In this document: piece after piece, positions 1-8,550 of the stretch
Position numbering within the stretch: the first letter of the stretch is position 1
How the letters are laid out: each line of letters starts with the position of its first letter
From: Mucilaginibacter myungsuensis
Lineage (GTDB): Bacteria; Bacteroidota; Bacteroidia; Sphingobacteriales; Sphingobacteriaceae
Direction: 5' to 3'
Assembly: GCF_015222005.1 (NCBI RefSeq)
Contig: NZ_JADFFL010000010.1
Coordinates: forward strand, 62,001-126,000
Length of the DNA stretch: 64,000 nucleotides
The notes under the pieces: generated by a model
The model's database searches: none
What the model was told of the DNA's origin: nothing
The model's input: only the letters and a program-made list of their open reading frames with translations
Position numbers and translations under genes: made by a program

Positions 1-35
1 CTATCTCACTGTCGTTCGCCTACAACTTCAAGTAA
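1..35 (+). CDS. C-terminal end of an outer-membrane receptor (partial)
   Basis: Frame 3 from the window edge reads ISLSFAYNFK and stops at 33-35. Alternating hydrophobic and aromatic residues ending close to a Phe are typical of the last beta strand of Bacteroidota TonB-dependent receptors and other outer-membrane barrels. The gene lies 52 bp upstream of a beta-helix lipoprotein on the same strand, an arrangement common for receptor/lipoprotein pairs. Only ten residues are visible, so the family is an inference. Confidence 0.55.
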   Translation, partial: ISLSFAYNFK

Positions 36-86
36 ACTATAGTCTATTTATAAAGAACACAACAACAAGAAAAACAAATTAGGATC

Positions 87-1607
87 ATGAAAAAGTATTC
101 TCTATTAGTAATGTTAGCAGCGGGCATGTTGTTCGCATCTTGCAGCAGCAAGAATGACAACCCTAATCCGGACCCGGGTACTAACCCTCCAACAAACAAC
201 ACTAACGTTGTTGAAGTAAGCGGCGATATTTCTGCCAACACTACCTGGTCTGCAAGCAAGATCTATCTATTAAAAGGCTTTGTTTACGTAACCAACGGCG
301 CTACCTTAACTATCGAGGCCGGTACCATCATTAAAGGTGATAAAGCTACCAAAGGCACGCTGATAGTAACCCGCGGTTCTCAGGTAAACGCAACCGGTAC
401 AGCCGATAAGCCTATCGTGTTTACATCTAACGTTGCGGCTGGTGGCCGTTCAGCTGGTGATTGGGGTGGTGTTATCCTTTTGGGTAGGGCTCCTGTCAAT
501 CCTGCAGGTGGTTTCGCTACAATCGAAGGTGGTTTGATCCCAACTAACGGTGGCGCTAACGATAAGTACATCCAATACGGTGGTAATGTTGCTGCTGACA
601 ACTCAGGTACTTTAAAATATGTACGTATCGAGTACGCAGGTATCCCATTCTCACCAGATAGCGAGATCAATGGTCTTACTTTAGGTGGTGTAGGTTCAGC
701 TACAACTATCGATTACGTTGAGGTTTACCGTTCAGGTGACGACGCTTTCGAGTGGTTCGGTGGTACTGTTAACGCTAAACACTTATTAGCTATCGGTTCT
801 GTAGATGACGACTTTGATACCGACTTCGGTTTCTCTGGTAAAGTACAATTTGGTTTAGCTCAACGCGCTCAGGTTATTGCCGACGTATCTGGTTCTAACG
901 GTTTCGAGTCTGACAACGATGCTACCGGTACTAACAACACGCCGCAAACCAGCGCAGTATTCGCTAACATGACTATCGTTGGTCCTGCGTTTAACGGTAC
1001 TACTTTAGCTGCTATTGCAGCGGGTGGCAGCCAATCAGGTATCAATGCTAACTTCCAGCACGCTGCTCAGATCCGTCGTAACTCGGCTATCAGCATCAGC
1101 AACTCGGTATTCACTAACTACACTGAGGGTGTTTATTTTGACGACGGTACTGTAGTAACTGCAGGTGCAACTTCTGATAACTATGTTAACAGCCGTTCAG
1201 TTGTTAAAAACAACATCATCTTCGGTTCTAACTCAAAAAGCAACCAATTAAAAGGTACAGCAGGTGTTTTGGCTAAGATCTTTGCAGGTATAGCTTCTAT
1301 TCAAGCTCAATTAACTGCTGACAACACTATCGACGCTGCTAAGACCGGTACCGATCTTTATGTTGCTCCTTTCAAATACGGTTCAGACTTTAAAGCTTCA
1401 GGTAACGCTTTGTTCGGTACTCCTAACTTTATTTTAGCTGCTAATTCAGTAGCTGCTGCAGGTGCTACCTGGACAGGTAAATATGCCGACGCTTTCTTTG
1501 AGCAAGTTGCTTTCCGCGGTGCATTTGGTACTACTGATTGGTCATCAGGTTGGGCTTCTTACGACCCTCAAAATATTGCCTACACAACTCCTGGTGTTGT
1601 AAGATAA
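87..1607 (+). CDS. Secreted beta-helix-like lipoprotein
   Basis: The 506-residue protein starts with a lipoprotein signal (MKKYSLLVMLAAGMLFASC, acylated Cys at about residue 19), followed by an Asn/Pro/Thr-rich linker to about residue 40. The rest is rich in Gly, Asn, Thr and Val, with phrases such as YLLKGFVYVTNGATLTIEAG and NGFESDNDATG that suggest a right-handed beta-helix. It is probably held at the outer membrane or exposed on the surface. It follows a receptor-like gene by 52 bp and is probably co-transcribed with it; a strong terminator lies behind it. Codons are unusually uniform (GGT, GCT, AAC, ATC, GAC), as in highly expressed genes. Homologues are often labelled hypothetical; the function is unknown to me. 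Confidence 0.85.
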   Translation: MKKYSLLVMLAAGMLFASCSSKNDNPNPDPGTNPPTNNTNVVEVSGDISANTTWSASKIYLLKGFVYVTNGATLTIEAGTIIKGDKATKGTLIVTRGSQVNATGTADKPIVFTSNVAAGGRSAGDWGGVILLGRAPVNPAGGFATIEGGLIPTNGGANDKYIQYGGNVAADNSGTLKYVRIEYAGIPFSPDSEINGLTLGGVGSATTIDYVEVYRSGDDAFEWFGGTVNAKHLLAIGSVDDDFDTDFGFSGKVQFGLAQRAQVIADVSGSNGFESDNDATGTNNTPQTSAVFANMTIVGPAFNGTTLAAIAAGGSQSGINANFQHAAQIRRNSAISISNSVFTNYTEGVYFDDGTVVTAGATSDNYVNSRSVVKNNIIFGSNSKSNQLKGTAGVLAKIFAGIASIQAQLTADNTIDAAKTGTDLYVAPFKYGSDFKASGNALFGTPNFILAANSVAAAGATWTGKYADAFFEQVAFRGAFGTTDWSSGWASYDPQNIAYTTPGVVR

Positions 1608-1635
1608 TTAGCAGATCCGTAAAAAGACGCTATAT

Positions 1636-1674
1636 AAAAAAGGTCCGCAAGCGATAAGCTTGCGGACCTTTTTT
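1636..1674 (+). terminator. Rho-independent terminator after the lipoprotein gene
   Basis: An 11-bp perfect stem (GGTCCGCAAGC with GCTTGCGGACC, loop GATAA) is flanked by an A-run and a T-run, so it could end transcription in both directions. Confidence 0.9.
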
Positions 1675-1690
1675 GAAGTTTTTATTTTTC

Positions 1691-1834
1691 TTGTCATAGC
1701 GAGGAGCGAAGAAGTGGGGCTGAGGGACGGCGAGCGACGCGGCGATGTCATAGGACAAGCAACGAGGACCTGCCTATGAGATCGCCACGCTGCCCCAACG
1801 CAATGCCACTTCCTTCCGCTCCTCTCAATGACAA
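1691..1834. repeat. Dispersed imperfect inverted repeat (REP/MITE-like)
   Basis: The left arm begins TTGTCATAGCGAGGAGCG and the right arm ends CGCTCCTCTCAATGACAA, forming a long imperfect hairpin of about 144 bp. The centre contains GAGGACCTGCC, whose complement carries the GCAGGTC core shared with elements near 18.3, 38.2 and 57.6 kb. It contains no ORF and lies between convergent genes. Confidence 0.75.
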
Positions 1835-1860
1835 TTTTTCATGGTCTCCGGACTCCTCTC

Positions 1861-3618
1861 CTACAAATTCTTCCCTAATTTCTCCAGCATATCTTGCGGA
1901 ACATCGTGCAGGTCCAACACTAGGAACCCATCTAACGAATCCGAAAATTTAGGGTCGATGTTAAAGCAAATGATCTTGGCATTAAGGGCGATGTATTGGC
2001 GAAGCAATACCGGTACCTTCATGTTGCGGGTCTCTACCTCGGATATGATATTGTCCAGCCCTTTAAGCGAATCGGCGGTGCCGGTCAGCAACAGTTCAGT
2101 ATCGATCTTAGAGAAATCGACTTTGAATTTTTTACGCGGGCGCACGTACTGAGCCATGTCATGATCAAAATGGTTTTTGGTGATATAGTCTACCATCAGC
2201 GATTTTGAAAATTTAGAAAAACTATTGCTGATGCTTACCGGCCCGATCAGATAACGGTAACGAGGGTTATCCAATAAGTATTTCAACACCCCTTTCCAAA
2301 GAAGGAATAGCGGCAGCGCCTTACCCTGATATTCGGCACGAATGAATGAGCGGCCCAATTCGATACTCTTTTTTAGCACGGGAGTAAATTGCCCTTTGAT
2401 CTTAAATACCTCGGCGGTGTAAAATCCTTTTTTGCCGCGACTGTAAAATATCTCGTCGCCCAGTCCTAAACGGTAGGCGCCTACTATCAGGTTAGCTTCA
2501 GTATCCCAAATGAACAGGTGATGGTAGTAGATATCGTACTCATCCAGATCGATGCTTTTATTGGTGCCCTCGCCAACCTCGCGAAAGGTGATCTCGCGCA
2601 GGCGGCCTATCTCGCGGATGATGTTAGGTATGGCCGATGTTGGGGCGATGAACACCTCGTAATTCTTTTCGGTCCAGGTGAGGTAGTTCTCGCGTAACCC
2701 GGCAACTTCTTTTTCAAGAATGCTTTGTGCAGTTTCGGCAGGTATCTGTTCTACATCCTTTTTTATCTTGAACAGATTGCGCGGGTTAAATAGTTTTTTC
2801 TCTTCTTCTAAACCTGTGCCTAAGGCATACGTTTTTGCCCTTAGATAATTGAGCAGCTTGGTGGCGTTGTTATTGTCGGGTACGTCGGCCACGTTAATAG
2901 GTTTGCCGATGCGCACTTTAATGGTCTGCCCTTGCTTGTTAAATAATTCTGATGGTAGCTTTACAGTCCGCAGGGTAGGGTGGATGACACTAAGTAAATT
3001 AAATAACAAACCATTGTTTCCATGGAAATAGATAGGCACCACCGGCACTTTAGCCTTGCTGATGATCTTGCCTACTACCGGGTGCCACTTGCGGTCGGTC
3101 ACCTGTTGTTGTTCTATTTTAAAGGTAGATACCTCGCCCGCCGGGAAGATGCCGATAGGGGTGCCGTCGGCTAACAAACCAAGCGTGTTTTTTAACCCGC
3201 TGATGCTGGATGAATGGTCGATATTCTCAAAAGGATTTACGGCTATAAAGGAATCGCTCAGATTGGGGATCTTTTTTAGTAAAAAATTGGCCATCAGTTT
3301 AGCATCGGGTCTTACCGAGCATAGTAAATTTAACAGCACCATGCCCTCTACCCCGCCATACGGATGGTTTGCAATGGCTATGAACGCACCTTCTTTAGGG
3401 ATATTCTTTAACTCGCGCTCATCAAACTCTACAGTTATGCCTATCGCGTCTAACACGGCTTTGGCAAACTCCGGTCCTTGTTTAGGCTGTGCCTGTGCAA
3501 ACACCTCATTTACCTGATTGATCTTCATTAGTTCCATCAGCCATGCGGCAAGTCCGGGCATTTTTAATTTGTCCAGTTTGGTGGCCTTGGCAAATTCTTC
3601 GGTAGTGATGACCTTCAT
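1861..3618 (-). CDS. Bifunctional PlsC-like/GNAT acyltransferase, OlsF-like
   Basis: The 585-residue protein has two enzyme modules. The N-terminal half (about residues 55-250) is a PlsC-type lysophospholipid acyltransferase, with the catalytic block ANHPYGGVEG around His85 and a second block GIFPAGEVSTF. The C-terminal half (about 310-500) is a GNAT-type N-acyltransferase of the hemolysin/OlsB class (REITFREVGEGTN, DEYDIYYHHLFIWD, VGAYRLGLGDE). This order and length match OlsF, which makes ornithine lipids by N-acylating and then O-acylating an amino acid; related Bacteroidota enzymes act on glycine or other amino acids. It is expected at the cytoplasmic face of the inner membrane. The domain calls are firm; the amino-acid substrate is not readable from sequence. 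It is transcribed alone, divergently from the HhH gene. Confidence 0.85.
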   Translation of the reverse strand: MKVITTEEFAKATKLDKLKMPGLAAWLMELMKINQVNEVFAQAQPKQGPEFAKAVLDAIGITVEFDERELKNIPKEGAFIAIANHPYGGVEGMVLLNLLCSVRPDAKLMANFLLKKIPNLSDSFIAVNPFENIDHSSSISGLKNTLGLLADGTPIGIFPAGEVSTFKIEQQQVTDRKWHPVVGKIISKAKVPVVPIYFHGNNGLLFNLLSVIHPTLRTVKLPSELFNKQGQTIKVRIGKPINVADVPDNNNATKLLNYLRAKTYALGTGLEEEKKLFNPRNLFKIKKDVEQIPAETAQSILEKEVAGLRENYLTWTEKNYEVFIAPTSAIPNIIREIGRLREITFREVGEGTNKSIDLDEYDIYYHHLFIWDTEANLIVGAYRLGLGDEIFYSRGKKGFYTAEVFKIKGQFTPVLKKSIELGRSFIRAEYQGKALPLFLLWKGVLKYLLDNPRYRYLIGPVSISNSFSKFSKSLMVDYITKNHFDHDMAQYVRPRKKFKVDFSKIDTELLLTGTADSLKGLDNIISEVETRNMKVPVLLRQYIALNAKIICFNIDPKFSDSLDGFLVLDLHDVPQDMLEKLGKNL

Positions 3619-3700
3619 AAATTTAGGTAGTAGTATGTACTTTCGTTTGGTGAGGTAAATATCCTCAATTTTTCTCTATTTTAACGGCAGATAAGCCTGT

Positions 3701-4534
3701 ATGATGCAAGACCAAGTCAAAAATTACTTGTCGCTCACACGCAAAGAATGGAACGGCGTGGTAGTACTTTTGGTATTGATCGTTTTAGCATTGATAGCGC
3801 CCTATGCGTACGAAAAGTTTTACCCTTATCAGCCACTGAACACTAAAGGCTTAGATGCCGCCATTGAAAAGTTGTACGCCCGGAATAGGGATAGTGCAAA
3901 GTCTGATCAAGCTACGTTATTTAAATTCGACCCCAATCATTTGCCGGACAGTCTTTGGTTAAAGCTCGGCCTGAACGAAGGACAGATCAGCGCTATCAAA
4001 AATTACGAAGCTAAAGGCGGCAAGTTTTACAGCAAAGCCGATGTGAAGAGGATCTACACCATAGATAGCCTTGACTACGCCCGGTTAAAACCCTTCATCA
4101 ACCTGCCCGGGGAAAATTACAAAGAGCGGACTGATGCTATAGTCGATATCAACACCGCTAACGAGACCCAATTAATGCAGCTGAAAGGCATTGGTAAAGG
4201 CTTTGCCGCCGCCATTATCCGCTATCGCGACAGACTGGGTGGCTTTCATAAAAAGGAACAACTGAAAGAAATATTTGGGTTAGACGAGTTCACTTACAAA
4301 GACGTTGCGCCCAATATCAGGATAGATAAACGCAAGGTCAATAAGATCGATATTAATAAAGCGACCACCAATAACTTAATGGTGTTCCCCTACCTTACCT
4401 ACAAGCAAAAGAATGCCATTGTAGAATACCGTAATCAGCACGGCGACTACAAAGAACTGGCCGACCTGGAAAATATCCCGATCCTTGACCTGGAAATTTT
4501 GCGTAAAATTGCACCCTACATTGTTTTTAAATGA
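3701..4534 (+). CDS. Membrane-anchored helix-hairpin-helix protein (ComEA-like)
   Basis: The 277-residue protein has one N-terminal membrane anchor (about residues 18-38) and a long soluble region with three HhH modules at about 75-120, 148-195 and 215-265. Signatures are LKGIGKGFAAAIIRYRDRLG and DINKATTNNLMVFPYLTYKQ. HhH modules bind the DNA backbone; ComEA-like proteins are DNA receptors in uptake. This architecture is common in Bacteroidota and is mostly uncharacterised. Its stop overlaps the apt start by 4 bp (ATGA), so the two are translationally coupled. Confidence 0.85.
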   Translation: MMQDQVKNYLSLTRKEWNGVVVLLVLIVLALIAPYAYEKFYPYQPLNTKGLDAAIEKLYARNRDSAKSDQATLFKFDPNHLPDSLWLKLGLNEGQISAIKNYEAKGGKFYSKADVKRIYTIDSLDYARLKPFINLPGENYKERTDAIVDINTANETQLMQLKGIGKGFAAAIIRYRDRLGGFHKKEQLKEIFGLDEFTYKDVAPNIRIDKRKVNKIDINKATTNNLMVFPYLTYKQKNAIVEYRNQHGDYKELADLENIPILDLEILRKIAPYIVFK

Positions 4535-5058
4535 TAGCACAACAGATCAAGACCGCCATCCGCGATATCCCCGACTTCCCGAAGCCGGGCATCATCTTTA
4601 AAGATATCACCCCTATATTGAAAGATCCCGCACTGTGCGACGGTATCCTCGACGCATTCATAGCACAGTTAGGCGATACCAAAGTTGACGTGGTAGCAGG
4701 GGTAGAGAGCCGCGGGTTTTTGTTCGGGCTATCGTTAGCGCAACGTTTGGGTGTACCCTTTGTGCCGGTGCGCAAAGCAGGCAAGTTACCTTACGAACGT
4801 AAAAAGAAAGTCTACGAGTTAGAGTACGGCACCGCTACTATAGAAATGCATACCGACGCTTTTGAACCCGGACAGCATGTACTGATCCATGATGACCTGT
4901 TAGCCACAGGCGGGACAGTTACCGCCGCAAGCGAATTGATACAGGAAATGGGTGGGGTAGTAGCCGGTTTTAGCTTTGTAGTAGCACTTGGATTTTTGAA
5001 CGGCCGCCAGAAAATAGCACCGATCAGCGATAAGATATGGGTACTGGCCGATTATTAA
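4531..5058 (+). CDS. apt: Adenine phosphoribosyltransferase
   Basis: The 175-residue cytosolic enzyme converts adenine and PRPP to AMP plus diphosphate in purine salvage. The type I phosphoribosyltransferase signature is at about residues 117-129 (VLIHDDLLATGGT), and the family segments DFPKPGIIFKDITP and ESRGFLFG are intact. The length is normal. The start ATG overlaps the stop of the HhH gene (ATGA), and its own stop overlaps the stop of the convergent small membrane gene. Confidence 0.97.
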   Translation: MIAQQIKTAIRDIPDFPKPGIIFKDITPILKDPALCDGILDAFIAQLGDTKVDVVAGVESRGFLFGLSLAQRLGVPFVPVRKAGKLPYERKKKVYELEYGTATIEMHTDAFEPGQHVLIHDDLLATGGTVTAASELIQEMGGVVAGFSFVVALGFLNGRQKIAPISDKIWVLADY

Positions 5059-5300
5059 CTGATCGAGCGTAACACCACCAGATATATCCCCGCAAAGGCC
5101 GACATCAGCATAATGCAAAACGGTACCATCAGGAAAGTGCCGCGGTAAGTAATAATACCGCGTGTGCTTTTGTACAGCATATACACCAATAGTGGCAGCA
5201 TCAAGATCACATGCCTTGTTGTTACTACAGCCCCAATGCTCACCAGCGCCAACGACCAGATCGTTATCAGGTCGCGATTTAATTTTAGCGTCTCCATCAC
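5055..5300 (-). CDS. Small two-helix membrane protein, hypothetical
   Basis: The 81-residue protein has two hydrophobic stretches (about residues 12-42 and 55-78) joined by a basic loop (YKSTRGIITYRG), so it is predicted to sit in the inner membrane as a hairpin. It ends 4 bp inside the convergent apt gene. I do not recognise a family; the membrane-like composition and tight gene packing support it as real. Confidence 0.65.
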   Translation of the reverse strand: MMETLKLNRDLITIWSLALVSIGAVVTTRHVILMLPLLVYMLYKSTRGIITYRGTFLMVPFCIMLMSAFAGIYLVVLRSIS

Positions 5301-5346
5301 TTATTTCTACGCAAAAATGGGGTGTAAGGTTTTGTAAAAGGTGTTT

Positions 5347-5769
5347 TTATTCGATCCACATATTAATTTTAGATACAAATTCCCATTTGCCGTCTGTCTT
5401 TTTCATTAATGCTTCTCCACCTGAATAGCCGGATCGGTACAGGATCTTTGCATAGGTGAAATTTTCATCGAAGATAATACCATTGATCGTTGGTGATGAC
5501 CTTAACAGCCACGAACCACCCCAGTGACCGTGTTTGATCTTGATATATTTTTCCAGAAATTTTTGACGATTCAGGCTTTCATCCGCTGCTATTGAAGGAT
5601 CCATAATTCCATTGTTCGCAAATGGAACATGATCGTTTTTTAAAAAACTTGTTAAAGTGGTATTATATTCATTTGTTAAATACAGACTCCGCTTTATGTG
5701 TTTCGGAACTGATAACCGAAAGTTTCTTATGATCAAATATTGCTCTTTAGGTTCAACTGGATCAATCAT
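5347..5769 (-). CDS. Hypothetical protein, coupled to the upstream gene
   Basis: The 140-residue protein has no signal peptide or membrane segment. The C-terminal part (YAKILYRSGYSGGEALMKK, then DGKWEFVSKI) recalls the last strands of NTF2-like or secreted Bacteroidota hypothetical proteins, but I do not assign a family. Its ATG overlaps the stop of the upstream signal-peptide gene (ATGA). The lack of its own signal peptide next to a secreted partner leaves open that the two are halves of one gene split by a frameshift. Confidence 0.6.
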   Translation of the reverse strand: MIDPVEPKEQYLIIRNFRLSVPKHIKRSLYLTNEYNTTLTSFLKNDHVPFANNGIMDPSIAADESLNRQKFLEKYIKIKHGHWGGSWLLRSSPTINGIIFDENFTYAKILYRSGYSGGEALMKKTDGKWEFVSKINMWIE

Positions 5770-6257
5770 ATTATACGGTCCATAAGTGTTAAGATTCTTG
5801 TCGATAATTTTCCGTCGACTCGGTTGAGAGCGGTCTTTCTTATCGAGTCGGGCACCCGATATTTTATCATACGCTTAGCTATAAAAGAGTCGATCTCTGC
5901 CTCAGAGTAAACCAATCTCTGTATAAATTGAACTTTTACGGTATCTGGATACACAAAAAATCTCGGCATACGTTTCAGTTTGGCAAATAACGATCGGCTT
6001 TTGTAGAAGTTGATGTAATATGTGGTAGCGGCAGCATAAGCATTCTTTACGGTATCCGGTTGTTTTGCTACCTCGGAGTCTGACACTGGTTTAACATGCT
6101 TATGCCAAGTGTTAAGAAAGTTAAATAGTTGCTTTGATGAATTATGCTTGTAAGCAATATCAAGCGAATCTTTTTTCCCGTTAACCGCCATCGGTTTTTG
6201 CGCTTGAGCCGAAATTGATATAAGTACCGTCGACAATATAAATAAGGCCTTTCTCAT
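5766..6257 (-). CDS. Secreted hypothetical protein
   Basis: The 163-residue protein begins with a signal peptide (MRKALFILSTVLISISAQAQ, cleavage after about residue 20). The mature part is basic and helical, without recognised motifs. It is the first gene of a two-gene minus-strand unit and overlaps the next gene by 4 bp. It could be the N-terminal half of a longer ancestral gene (see findings). Confidence 0.65.
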   Translation of the reverse strand: MRKALFILSTVLISISAQAQKPMAVNGKKDSLDIAYKHNSSKQLFNFLNTWHKHVKPVSDSEVAKQPDTVKNAYAAATTYYINFYKSRSLFAKLKRMPRFFVYPDTVKVQFIQRLVYSEAEIDSFIAKRMIKYRVPDSIRKTALNRVDGKLSTRILTLMDRII

Positions 6258-6418
6258 GTTGCTTTAGTTGTAACTTAAAGATGCGCTATCCGTCAGATTT
6301 CCACATAACAATCATAAATAATCACTCATATTAAGAATAAAGTGGTTCGGGTATTCGGCCCGTTCCGAAAACTGTCCATTGAAACCTACCAGATCTTTCC
6401 GAACTTGCACCCCTGATC

Positions 6419-6676
6419 ATGCTTAACAAAAATACCATTGCCACAGGCATTCTTTTAGGGTTGATATTGCCGGCCTTAGCGGCGGTCCTTTTCGAGTTCA
6501 TCATTCAGGACGGCTGGAAACTGATCCAACGCGGCATGCCGTATTTTATCACCGTGGCCCTTAACTTGGGGCTGATGCGTTATTTTGCCGGTAAAGGGCA
6601 GGATCGCACGGCGCAAGGAGTTATGCTGATCAGTTTTGTGTTTATGGTAGTGGTTTACTTTTTCAGGTTCAGGTAG
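6419..6676 (+). CDS. Small integral membrane protein upstream of lpxB
   Basis: The 85-residue protein has about three hydrophobic helices (residues 7-27, 40-56 and 65-82). It ends 3 bp before the lpxB start, so the two are almost certainly co-transcribed. Small membrane proteins at this position are recurrent in Sphingobacteriaceae. A link to lipid A or envelope biogenesis is inferred only from the neighbourhood. Confidence 0.8.
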   Translation: MLNKNTIATGILLGLILPALAAVLFEFIIQDGWKLIQRGMPYFITVALNLGLMRYFAGKGQDRTAQGVMLISFVFMVVVYFFRFR

Positions 6677-6679
6677 GCG

Positions 6680-7789
6680 ATGAAGTATTATCTGGTAGCG
6701 GGCGAGGCCTCGGGCGATCTGCATGGCGCCAACTTAATGAAGGCGTTGAAAGAACGCGATCCGCAAGCGGAGTTCCGTTTCTTCGGCGGCGACCTGATGG
6801 CTGCGCAAGGCGGAACGCTGGTAAAGCATTATGCCGATATGGCCTTCATGGGTTTTGTAGAAGTGGTACTGAACTTACGCACCATCCTGCAGAACATGAA
6901 GCAATGCAAAGCCGACATCAGCGCCTGGCAACCTGATGTTGTGGTTTTGATCGACTTCCCCGGCTTTAACCTCAAAATTGCCGAATATGCCAAAGGCCAA
7001 GGTTTTAAAACCTGCTATTACATCTCCCCCAAAGTTTGGGCATGGAACCAAAAGCGGGTCCTCAAGATCAAGCGCGTGGTCGACCATCTGTTCTGCATAC
7101 TGCCCTTCGAGGTGGAGTTTTACAAGGGTTGGGGAATGGATGTAGATTATGTGGGCAATCCTCTTTTAGATGCGGTATCGGCTTTTAAAGCCGACCCTCG
7201 CTTCCTCGCCAAACACGATCTGACTGATAGATCGATCGTGGCCTTACTACCCGGTAGCCGTAAGCAAGAGATAAGCCGTTTACTGCCGGATATGATTGCA
7301 GTATCGCACAAATTCCCTCAATATCAATTTGTAATAGCCGGCGCGCCATCTTTTGACGCGGCATACTACGATCAATACCTGCAAGGACAGCAGATCCCCA
7401 TTATATTTAATGGTACTTACGATCTGTTGAGTAACGCCGAAGCCGCAGTAGTAGCATCAGGCACGGCCATGTTAGAGACAGCTTTATTCAACGTGCCGCA
7501 AGTGGTAGTATATAAAGGCGGCGCTATCACTATCGGCATTGCCAGGATGCTGATCAAGATAAAATACATATCGCTGGTCAATCTGATCATGGATGCACCA
7601 GTGGTAAAAGAATTGATACAACAAGATTGCAACCCCGAAATGATATCGGCCGAACTGGAGCGTTTGCTGCATGATTTCGACTATCGCACAGCGATGTTAA
7701 ATAACTACGATGCATTAGACCTGCGGATGGGTGAGCCGGGTGCATCGGCAAAGACGGCGGGTTTGATCGTGAGCTATTTGAATAAGTGA
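6680..7789 (+). CDS. lpxB: Lipid-A-disaccharide synthase
   Basis: The 369-residue GT19 glycosyltransferase condenses UDP-2,3-diacylglucosamine with lipid X to the disaccharide precursor of lipid A, at the cytoplasmic face of the inner membrane. The N-terminus YYLVAGEASGDLHGANLM, the block YYISPKVWAWNQKRVLKIK and the block VALLPGSRKQEISRLLP are classical LpxB signatures. The length is normal. It follows the small membrane gene by 3 bp and is followed by a terminator. Confidence 0.97.
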   Translation: MKYYLVAGEASGDLHGANLMKALKERDPQAEFRFFGGDLMAAQGGTLVKHYADMAFMGFVEVVLNLRTILQNMKQCKADISAWQPDVVVLIDFPGFNLKIAEYAKGQGFKTCYYISPKVWAWNQKRVLKIKRVVDHLFCILPFEVEFYKGWGMDVDYVGNPLLDAVSAFKADPRFLAKHDLTDRSIVALLPGSRKQEISRLLPDMIAVSHKFPQYQFVIAGAPSFDAAYYDQYLQGQQIPIIFNGTYDLLSNAEAAVVASGTAMLETALFNVPQVVVYKGGAITIGIARMLIKIKYISLVNLIMDAPVVKELIQQDCNPEMISAELERLLHDFDYRTAMLNNYDALDLRMGEPGASAKTAGLIVSYLNK

Positions 7790-7827
7790 TCCGCGGAACT
7801 TCGTATACCTCTAAAACGATACTAAAC

Positions 7828-7864
7828 AAAAAAGCCGCTTTACGAATTTCGTAAGCGGCTTTTT
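7828..7864. terminator. Terminator between lpxB and tRNA-Ala
   Basis: The hairpin pairs AAGCCGCTTTACGAA with TTCGTAAGCGGCTT (one bulged base), with an A-run before and a T-run after. It could serve both lpxB and the convergent tRNA gene. Confidence 0.85.
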
Positions 7865-7868
7865 CTTG

Positions 7869-7942
<74 letters not shown>

Positions 7943-8136
7943 GTTTTGTTGGGAGTGCAAATATATATCTTTGTTGCTACTTTCCCAATTTAGTTTGAAA
8001 TTCTTATCGCAGGTTTAAAATTTGCTTTTGAGACGTATAAGCCACCGGTTTATCACCCTGACCAGCCCGTCGGTTTTTGAATAAAACCTTTAGGAGTTTA
8101 ATGTACTTTGTTATGTTTGCATAGTAATTATTAACA

Positions 8137-8460
8137 ATGCCGCTTAACTGGGTAAAATATTGTTTCGTTTTTGTTTGTCTGTTCTGCATATTGGAGAGCA
8201 CTGGTATATCTGTGTTAAAGTTTTTGACCCACAAAAACATCAGCCAAACCGAGCAACAGCAGGCTAACGAGGACGAGAACACCAACGAGCGCGCCGAAAC
8301 CAAAGAGAACCGCCTCAAGGTGTTATGGTCGTCAGACCTCGACCTGCCTATCCCGGCTGTTTTTGTACAGGAGCATCATATAATTTACCCCGACGAACGG
8401 TGCACGGCCCACCTGGCTTGGGTACCGCCTGTCCCTACGCCACCTCCCGATCTGGTTTAA
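8137..8460 (+). CDS. Small secreted or membrane-anchored protein ending in a Pro-rich tail
   Basis: The 107-residue ORF begins with a hydrophobic segment (about residues 6-22), followed by a Gln/Glu/Asn-rich charged region and the tail VPPVPTPPPDLV. A -7-like TATGTTTG box lies at 8112-8119, 18 bp before the ATG. The Pro-rich C-terminus resembles small Bacteroidota hypothetical proteins I have seen but cannot name. Signal-like N-terminus and base composition support it; overlapping frames on the other strand look like shadows. Confidence 0.5.
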   Translation: MPLNWVKYCFVFVCLFCILESTGISVLKFLTHKNISQTEQQQANEDENTNERAETKENRLKVLWSSDLDLPIPAVFVQEHHIIYPDERCTAHLAWVPPVPTPPPDLV

Positions 8461-8550
8461 TTTACCGTATCTGTCTGTTAAGCATGCCTGCCCGCGATGT
8501 TGCGTTGGGCTATTGACTACATTTTTAAATTAAACATTAAGATCATTATC

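Noticed and set aside
8004..8318. 104-residue minus-strand frame opposite the small secreted protein
   Set aside because: No signal, domain or promoter; the plus-strand ORF explains the region better.
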